From: Falsiroseomonas sp051860665
GTDB taxonomy: Bacteria; Pseudomonadota; Alphaproteobacteria; Acetobacterales; Acetobacteraceae
Direction: 5' to 3'
Assembly (NCBI RefSeq): GCF_051860665.1
Contig: NZ_JBHYDM010000018.1
Location: forward strand, 1 to 64,000
DNA length: 64,000 nt
How positions within the stretch are numbered: the stretch's first letter is position 1; the number at the start of each line of letters is the position of its first letter. Position numbers and translations under genes: made by a program. Below the pieces are notes generated by a model, which saw only the letters and a list, made by a program, of their open reading frames with translations, did not search any database and was not told the origin of the DNA. Below, piece by piece: positions 58,834 through 64,000 of the stretch.

Positions 58834-60218
58834 CGGTGCTGCCCGCCACCCTGGCAGAGGCCGCGCGGCTCATCGCCGCGCGCGCGCTCTCCCCTGTGGA
58901 ACTTGCCGAGGCCGCGCTGGCGCGGGCGGAGGCGCTGAACCCGAAGCTGCACGCCTTCATCCGCATCACTGGCGACCTCGCGCTGCGCCAGGCGCAAGAG
59001 GCCGAGGCGCGGCAGATGGCGGGTACGCTGCGCGGCAGGCTCGATGGCATCCCCGTCGCCCACAAGGACCTGTTCGAGACCGCCGGGGTCGAGACCACCG
59101 CGCATTCGCGCATCCTGCTGGGCCATGTGCCGGCCCGCGATGCGGCGACGGTCGCGGCCTGGGCGGCGGGCGGCGCGGTGATGCTGGGCAAGCTCGCCAC
59201 GCATGAATTTGCCAGTGGCGGTCCCTCCTTCGACCTGCCCTGGCCGCCGCCGCGCAATCCCTGGGACGGGGTGCGGGCGACGGGCGGGTCTTCCTCCGGT
59301 ACCGGCGCGGCGGTCGCGGCGGGGATCATCCTGGGTGGCTCGGGCTCCGACAGCGGCGGCTCCATCCGCCTGCCCGCGGCCTGGTGCGGGATTGCCGGCG
59401 TCAAGCCGACCTTCGGCCTGTGCAGCCGCCGCGGTGTGCTGCCGCTGTCGCATAGCATGGACACGGTCGGCCCCATGGCCTGGACGGTGGAGGTTTGCGC
59501 CATCCTGCTGCAGGCCATGGCGGGCCATGATCCGGAGGACCCCTCCTCGGCCGGCGGGGCGCCCCCGGACCTGCTGTCCGGCCTCGGCCAGGGGGTGCGC
59601 GGGCTGCGCATCGGCGTGGTGCGGCATTTCCATGAATCCGACCTGCCGGCGAGCCCGGCGGTGCTGGCGGGGATCGATCGCCTGGTGGCGGTGCTGCGCG
59701 CGGAAGGCGCCACGGTCCAGGACATCACGCTGCCGCCGCTGCGCGACTGCCACGCGGCCTGCTGGGTGGTGATGATGGCGGAGGCGCTGGCGATCCATCA
59801 GCCATGGTTGCAGACCCGCTTCCAGGACTATGGCCGCAACCTGCGGGAGCGCCTGTCGATCGCCGCCCTCATCACCGGCGCGGACTACGTCCAGGCGCAG
59901 CGTCGCCGGCGCGAGCTCTGCGAGGCCGTGGCCGGCGCGATGCGCGATTGCGACCTTCTCATCACCGCCGGGCAGCCCGGGGAGGCGCCGCCGCTCAGCG
60001 AGCTCGGCACCTGGGCGACGCTGCAGGGGCCCAACTTCACCGCCCCTTTCAACGTCACCGGACAGCCGGTGGTCTCCGTCTGCACGGGCTACGGCGAAGG
60101 CGGGCTGCCGGTCGGCGCCCAGATTGCCGCGCGCCCCTTCGAAGATGCGCTGGCGCTGCGCGCCGGCCACGCTTTCGAACGCGCGATCAGCGGCGAACGG
60201 CGGCGGCCGCTGCTGTAG
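58830..60218 (+). CDS. Amidase signature family enzyme (AtzE-like)
   Basis: 462-residue Ser-cisSer-Lys amidase. The triad is Lys79 (VAHKDLF), Ser154 (GGSSSGT) and Ser178 (SDSGGSIRLPAAWCG); the usual GTDTGGS is GSDSGGS here. Coupling to a DUF4089 protein points to the AtzE/biuret-derivative branch, but allophanate-hydrolase-like and GatA-like relatives are also close. The N-terminus and the 179-189 region are intact, so it should be active. It releases ammonia or an amine from a carboxamide in the cytosol and closes the operon. Confidence 0.85.
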   Translation: MTVLPATLAEAARLIAARALSPVELAEAALARAEALNPKLHAFIRITGDLALRQAQEAEARQMAGTLRGRLDGIPVAHKDLFETAGVETTAHSRILLGHVPARDAATVAAWAAGGAVMLGKLATHEFASGGPSFDLPWPPPRNPWDGVRATGGSSSGTGAAVAAGIILGGSGSDSGGSIRLPAAWCGIAGVKPTFGLCSRRGVLPLSHSMDTVGPMAWTVEVCAILLQAMAGHDPEDPSSAGGAPPDLLSGLGQGVRGLRIGVVRHFHESDLPASPAVLAGIDRLVAVLRAEGATVQDITLPPLRDCHAACWVVMMAEALAIHQPWLQTRFQDYGRNLRERLSIAALITGADYVQAQRRRRELCEAVAGAMRDCDLLITAGQPGEAPPLSELGTWATLQGPNFTAPFNVTGQPVVSVCTGYGEGGLPVGAQIAARPFEDALALRAGHAFERAISGERRRPLL

Positions 60219-60478
60219 GCGGCGCTTGATCCGCAAGGCGGGCATTCGCCGCGCGCGCCGGGGAGGATGGCTCGCCTCCTCCGCGCGACCGGTCATCCCT
60301 CACGCTGCCCATCGAGATCGCATCTGAGCATGGTGACGCCGGCGAACATGGCGGCCGCTCCCCCAATACGTGCGCGGTGCGCGGAGGGTGGGTGACTGCG
60401 CCGTCATCGCGTCAAGGCGCCATGCGAGAGGCGGTGGCGGCCCATCAAGGTGGCATGATGCCGGTCGAAGCCGCTGTC
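60219..60478. other. Intergenic region after the amidase: hairpin only
   Basis: No gene is supported here. A GC-rich hairpin around 60259-60286 (GGGGAGG and CCTCCTC arms) may end the amidase transcript but has no T-run. Short open frames in this stretch lack ribosome sites. The KdpE-like repeat follows at 60479. Confidence 0.4.
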
Positions 60479-60496
60479 TTTATGCGTTTTTTATGC
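60479..60496 (+). promoter_or_regulatory. KdpE-like tandem repeat, TTTATGC twice
   Basis: TTTATGC at 60479-60485 and again at 60490-60496, starts 11 bases apart, in an AT-rich patch within GC-rich DNA. Two direct half-sites one helical turn apart are the mark of OmpR/PhoB-type response regulators. The E. coli KdpE site has the same form (TTTATAC then TTTTACAC at the same spacing). It is 102 bases before the first gene of the kdp operon, so potassium-limitation control by a KdpDE pair is likely. Confidence 0.65.
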
Positions 60497-60597
60497 CGCG
60501 TCGCCGAATTCCACATCGATCCTTTGCACGCATCCCCGCTACGCCGCTGGTCCGGACGCGTGATGTCCGCATCCACCACCCGGAATTGGGGCGCACA

Positions 60598-60681
60598 ATG
60601 ATCGATGTTCTTCTGCTGGCGCTCGGCGTCGGCGTCTTCGGCCTGATGGCCGCCTACGTGGCCGGCTGCGAGAGGGTCTGA
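60598..60681 (+). CDS. Small single-span membrane protein upstream of kdpF
   Basis: 27-residue ORF, MIDVLLLALGVGVFGLMAAY then VAGCERV. One hydrophobic helix with a short charged tail, the same architecture as KdpF, whose gene follows 5 bases later. It may be a duplicated or additional accessory peptide of the Kdp complex. No strong ribosome site is seen (GGGGCGC before the ATG). Presence in the kdp leader and the intact frame support it, but translation is unproven. Confidence 0.55.
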   Translation: MIDVLLLALGVGVFGLMAAYVAGCERV

Positions 60682-60686
60682 CCGCC

Positions 60687-60773
60687 GTGACCGAACTCAT
60701 CCTCGGTGGCGCGGTGACAGCCGGACTCTTCCTCTACCTGTTGTGGGCGCTGCTGCGTCCCGAGGACATGTGA
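60687..60773 (+). CDS. kdpF: K(+)-transporting ATPase subunit F
   Basis: 28-residue membrane peptide starting at GTG 60687, MTELILGGAVTAGLFLYLLW then ALLRPEDM. The YLLWALLRPE end is the KdpF signature. KdpF stabilises the KdpABC potassium pump. The next gene, kdpA, starts 4 bases after its stop. An AGAGGG site lies about 12 bases before the GTG. Confidence 0.82.
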   Translation: MTELILGGAVTAGLFLYLLWALLRPEDM

Positions 60774-60777
60774 CGCC

Positions 60778-62475
60778 ATGACTGCCATCGGCTGGGCGCA
60801 GATCGCCCTCATCCTCGGCCTCGTCGCCGCCACCGCCATCCCGCTCGGCCGCTACACCGCCGCTGTCGCGGCTGGGCGCGTCAAATTCCTCGCGCCGGTC
60901 GAGCGCATCTTCTACGCCGCCGGCGGCGTGGATCCGGCGCGCGGCATGGGCTGGAAGGCCTACACGCTGGCGATGCTCGCCTCCAACGCGGCCGGCTTCC
61001 TCCTGCTCTTCGCGATCCTGCGCCTGCAGGGTGTGCTGCCGCTGAACCCCGAGGGCGTCAGCGGGCAATCCGCATGGCTCGCCTTCAACACGTCGGTGAG
61101 CTTCGCGACCAATACCAACTGGCAGGCCTATAGCGGCGAGAGCGGGCTCAGCTATCTCAGCCAGATGGCGGGGCTGACGGTGCAGAACTTCCTCTCCGCC
61201 TCGACCGGCATCGCGCTCGCCCTGGCTCTGTCGCGTGCCTTCGCGGCCGGCGGCGTGAAGGATCTCGGGAACTACTGGGCGGACTTCGTCCGCATCACGC
61301 TCTACCTGCTGCTGCCGCTGGCCCTCATCCTCGGCCTGTTGCTGGTCGCGGGCGGTGTGCCGCAAAGCCTCTCGGCCTATGTACAAGCGACGATGCTCGA
61401 TGGCGGGTCGCAGACGATTCCGCTTGGCCCAGCAGCCTTCCAGATCGCCATCAAGCAGCTTGGCACCAATGGCGGCGGCTTCTTCGGTGTGAACTCCGCG
61501 CACCCCTTCGAGAACCCGACGCCCTGGACCAACCTGCTGCAGAGCTGGGCGATCCTTGCCATCCCCTTCGCGCTGGCGCTGACCTTCGGCCACATCGTGC
61601 GCGACATCCGCCAGGGCTGGGCGCTGTTCGCGGTGATGATGGGCTTCATCGTCGCGGGCGTGGCGATCGTCTATGCCGCGGAGGCCGGCGGGAACCCCCT
61701 GCACCTGGCCGCCGGCCTGGACCCGGTGATGGGCAACATGGAGGGCAAGGAGGTGCGCTTCGGCGTGCCGCTCTCGGCTCTCTGGGCGGTGGCGACGACG
61801 GGCGCCTCCAACGGCAGCGTCAATGCGATGCTTGACAGCTTCATGCCGCTCGGCGGCATGGTCCCGCTGTTCCTGATCCAGCTCGGCGAGGTGCTGCCGG
61901 GCGGCGTCGGCTCGGGCCTCTACGGCATGCTGGTCTTCGTGCTGCTCGCGGTCTTCGTCGCAGGCCTGATGGTCGGCCGCACGCCGGAATACCTCGGCAA
62001 GAAGGTGCAGGCGAAGGAAGTGAAGCTCGCGGTCCTGGCCGTGCTGGTGCTGCCGCTCTTCATCCTCGGCTTCACGGCGGTCGCCGCGGTGCTCCCCGCC
62101 GCCACTGCCTCCGTACAGGATGCCGGCCCGCACGGGCTGTCGGAGATCCTCTATGCCTACACCTCCGGCGTGGGGAACAACGGCTCGGCCTTCGGCGGTC
62201 TGACCGCCGACACGCCCTGGTTCAACACGACGATCGGGCTGGCGATGCTGTTCGGCCGCTATGCGGTGATCGTGCCGGTCATGGCCATCGCGGGCGCCAT
62301 TGCGGCGAAGCCCAAGCTCGCGGCCTCTGCCGGCAGCTTCCCGACGCACGGGCCGCTCTTCGTCGGGCTGCTCGCCGGCGTGATCCTGATCCTTGGCGGG
62401 CTGCAGTTCATGCCCGCCCTCGCCCTCGGCCCGGTCGCGGAGCATTTCGTGCTCGGCGCCGGCAAGACCTTCTGA
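60778..62475 (+). CDS. kdpA: Potassium-transporting ATPase subunit A
   Basis: 565-residue channel-like subunit of the KdpFABC high-affinity potassium pump, inner membrane, about ten helices. The selectivity-filter blocks are visible: VSFATNTNWQAY, LGTNGGGFFGVNSAHPFENP, ATTGASNGSVNAM and TSGVGNNGSAFGGL, the four repeats that line the pore. Length and order are normal. It starts 4 bases after kdpF and ends 12 bases before kdpB, so it is part of the same transcript under the KdpE-like site. Confidence 0.94.
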   Translation: MTAIGWAQIALILGLVAATAIPLGRYTAAVAAGRVKFLAPVERIFYAAGGVDPARGMGWKAYTLAMLASNAAGFLLLFAILRLQGVLPLNPEGVSGQSAWLAFNTSVSFATNTNWQAYSGESGLSYLSQMAGLTVQNFLSASTGIALALALSRAFAAGGVKDLGNYWADFVRITLYLLLPLALILGLLLVAGGVPQSLSAYVQATMLDGGSQTIPLGPAAFQIAIKQLGTNGGGFFGVNSAHPFENPTPWTNLLQSWAILAIPFALALTFGHIVRDIRQGWALFAVMMGFIVAGVAIVYAAEAGGNPLHLAAGLDPVMGNMEGKEVRFGVPLSALWAVATTGASNGSVNAMLDSFMPLGGMVPLFLIQLGEVLPGGVGSGLYGMLVFVLLAVFVAGLMVGRTPEYLGKKVQAKEVKLAVLAVLVLPLFILGFTAVAAVLPAATASVQDAGPHGLSEILYAYTSGVGNNGSAFGGLTADTPWFNTTIGLAMLFGRYAVIVPVMAIAGAIAAKPKLAASAGSFPTHGPLFVGLLAGVILILGGLQFMPALALGPVAEHFVLGAGKTF

Positions 62476-62487
62476 GGCTCCGCATCC

Positions 62488-64000
62488 ATGGACATGACAC
62501 CCGCCATTCCGGCCGGGGAGGCCCGCCGCGCGATCCGCGGCGGCGCCCTCCTCTCGGGCCCCATCGTCCGGCGCGCGACGCTGGACGCCTTTGCGAAGTT
62601 GGATCCGCGCCGCCTGGTACGGAACCCCGTCATCTTCGTCACCGAGGTTGTGGCGATCCTGGTGACGGTCCTGGCCGGGCGCGCCCTGGCGCTCGGCCAG
62701 CCCTGGACCTTCCAGGCGGGCATCGCGCTGTGGCTCTGGCTGACCGTGCTGTTCGCGACCTTCGCCGAGGCCGTGGCGGAAGGTCGCGGCCGCGCCCAGG
62801 CCGAAAGCCTGCGGCGCGCGCGCAGCGAGGCGCAGGCGAAGCTTCTGCTGCGCGCGGACGACCGCACGCTGTGGCAGCCGCGCGCCGCCACCGAACTGCG
62901 CGTCGGCGACCTGGTGCTGGTCGAGGCCGGTGACCTCATCCCCTCCGACGGCGAGGTGGTCGAGGGCATCGCCAGCGTGAACGAGGCCGCGGTGACCGGC
63001 GAAAGCGCGCCGGTGATCCGCGAGAGCGGCGGCGACCGCAGCGCGGTCACCGGCGGCACGCTGGTGGTCTCCGACTGGATCGTGGTGCGCATCACCGCGG
63101 CAGCGGGCTCCACCTTCCTCGACCGCATGATCGGCCTCGTCGAGGGCGCGAACCGCCAGAAGACGCCGAACGAGATCGCTCTCGACATCCTGCTCGCCGG
63201 CATGACGATCATCTTCCTGATCGCGGTGGCCACCCTGGTCGGGCTGGCGAGCTGGAACGGCGAGCCTCCCTCCGTGCCCGTGCTGGCGGCGCTGCTCGTC
63301 ACGCTGATCCCGACGACGATCGGCGGCCTGCTCTCGGCCATCGGCATCGCGGGCATGGACCGGCTGGTGCGCTTCAACGTGCTTGCGACCAGTGGCCGCG
63401 CGGTGGAGGCGGCAGGCGACGTCGACGTGCTGCTGCTCGACAAGACCGGTACGATCACCCTCGGCAACCGCCAGGCCGCGGGCTTCATCCCGGCCCCCGG
63501 CGTGGCTGAGCGCGAGGTGGCCGAGGCCGCGGTCCTGTCCAGCCTGGCGGACGAGACGCCGGAGGGCCGCTCGATCCTGGCCTTTGCGCGGGAGCGCTTC
63601 GGCGTGGAGGCGCCGGCACTGCCGGAGGGCGCGAAGGTGATCCCCTTCACCGCGCAGACCCGCATCTCCGGCCTGGACCTGCCGCAAGGCGCCTACCGGA
63701 AAGGCGCGGCGGACGCGCTGTTGCGAAGCCTTCCCGGGGAGGCCCCGCCCGCGCTGCGCGAAGCGGTGGACCGCATCGCGCGGGCCGGCGGCACGCCGCT
63801 CGCGGTGTCGCGCAATGGGCAGCTCCTCGGCGCGATCGAGCTGAAGGACATCGTCAAGACCGGCATGCGCGACCGCTTCGACGCGCTGCGGAAGATGGGC
63901 ATCCGCACCGTGATGGTCACCGGCGACAACCGCCTGACCGCCGCCGCCATCGCCGCCGAGGCCGGGGTGGACGACTTCATCGCGGAGGCGACGCCGGAGG
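62488..64000 (+). CDS. kdpB: Potassium-transporting ATPase subunit B (3' end outside window)
   Basis: The first 504 residues of the P-type ATPase subunit (family length about 680). The actuator motif TGES is at 170-173, the phosphorylation site DKTGT at Asp318, and a nucleotide-domain KGAADAL follows near 410. Helices 1-4 include the VTLIPTTIGGLLSAIGIAG segment. The frame is open to the last base and no stop is reached. ATG 62488 and ATG 62494 are both possible. KdpC and the KdpDE regulators presumably follow outside the window. Confidence 0.94.
   Translation, partial: MDMTPAIPAGEARRAIRGGALLSGPIVRRATLDAFAKLDPRRLVRNPVIFVTEVVAILVTVLAGRALALGQPWTFQAGIALWLWLTVLFATFAEAVAEGRGRAQAESLRRARSEAQAKLLLRADDRTLWQPRAATELRVGDLVLVEAGDLIPSDGEVVEGIASVNEAAVTGESAPVIRESGGDRSAVTGGTLVVSDWIVVRITAAAGSTFLDRMIGLVEGANRQKTPNEIALDILLAGMTIIFLIAVATLVGLASWNGEPPSVPVLAALLVTLIPTTIGGLLSAIGIAGMDRLVRFNVLATSGRAVEAAGDVDVLLLDKTGTITLGNRQAAGFIPAPGVAEREVAEAAVLSSLADETPEGRSILAFARERFGVEAPALPEGAKVIPFTAQTRISGLDLPQGAYRKGAADALLRSLPGEAPPALREAVDRIARAGGTPLAVSRNGQLLGAIELKDIVKTGMRDRFDALRKMGIRTVMVTGDNRLTAAAIAAEAGVDDFIAEATPE

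Noticed and set aside
57786..60296. 836-residue minus-strand frame
   Set aside because: Antisense to the SDR, metallo-hydrolase and amidase genes, with no recognisable motif.
60377..60601. 74-residue frame upstream of the kdp genes
   Set aside because: It crosses the KdpE-like repeat, has no ribosome site and no similarity that I recognise.
60697..63687. 996-residue minus-strand frame opposite kdpA/kdpB
   Set aside because: Shadow of the clear kdp genes; His/Gln/Arg-rich low-complexity translation, with no domain.
1..64000. CRISPR arrays, tRNA, rRNA, insertion sequences, prophage
   Set aside because: No regularly spaced repeats, tRNA cloverleaf, transposase or phage motif was found on reading either strand. 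A profile search would be needed to exclude small RNAs.

Overview
This window is a GC-rich alphaproteobacterial chromosome segment. The many tripartite-tricarboxylate (Bug/TctC) binding proteins (six intact and one decayed, none with TctA/TctB here), the tight ATGA/GTGA gene overlaps and the gene families point to the Acetobacteraceae, probably a Roseomonas-like soil or water bacterium. That placement is inference from gene content only. I see no rRNA, tRNA, CRISPR array, transposase or phage gene.

Layout. 1-8175: an SDR gene diverges from an IclR-led operon with a four-carbon acid sugar kinase, PdxA2, Fe-alcohol dehydrogenase, a signal-less BNR (sialidase-like) protein, a DapA-family aldolase and a Bug protein; it ends at a clear hairpin. 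8195-16861: two divergent sulfotransferase-like genes, then a tightly coupled set of an alpha/beta hydrolase, an SsuABC-type transporter, a free-standing adenylation-carrier (A-PCP) protein and a methyltransferase. 16935-21857: two DUF2946-like exported proteins, a wrecked TonB receptor, an exported DJ-1/PfpI protein and a siderophore-type ABC importer. 21991-22220 is a decayed crcB fluoride channel gene.

22428-37307: an HcnABC-like three-subunit flavoprotein dehydrogenase, a LysR regulator, HyuA/HyuB, an aldo/keto reductase, an acetylpolyamine amidohydrolase, two peptide-type binding proteins, a RidA protein and a DegT aminotransferase. A shared palindrome, ATAAG-N5-CTTAT (a T-N11-A LysR box), lies before three of these transcription units, which suggests one LysR regulon for nitrogen or amide compounds. 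37356-42059: Bug proteins and a 2-hydroxyacid dehydrogenase under an IclR regulator; two promoters share CGAAA-N5-TTTCG.

42176-50567: a LysR-governed 2-hydroxyacid module (Bug protein, RraA-like aldolase, 2-hydroxyacid dehydrogenase, FMN oxidase, DUF6282 hydrolase) and a GST/RraA pair. 50568-54906: a minus-strand thiol operon (binding protein without signal peptide, sulfurtransferase, PatB-type C-S lyase, Bug protein). 54972-60218: a VOC protein, a peptide-type binding protein, SDR, metallo-hydrolase and an AtzG/AtzE-like amidase pair. 60479-64000: the start of a kdp potassium-ATPase operon with a KdpE-like tandem repeat, an extra small membrane ORF, kdpF, kdpA and a kdpB that runs off the end.

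Overall the segment is a string of catabolic and uptake cassettes, each with its own regulator, with scattered gene decay between them.
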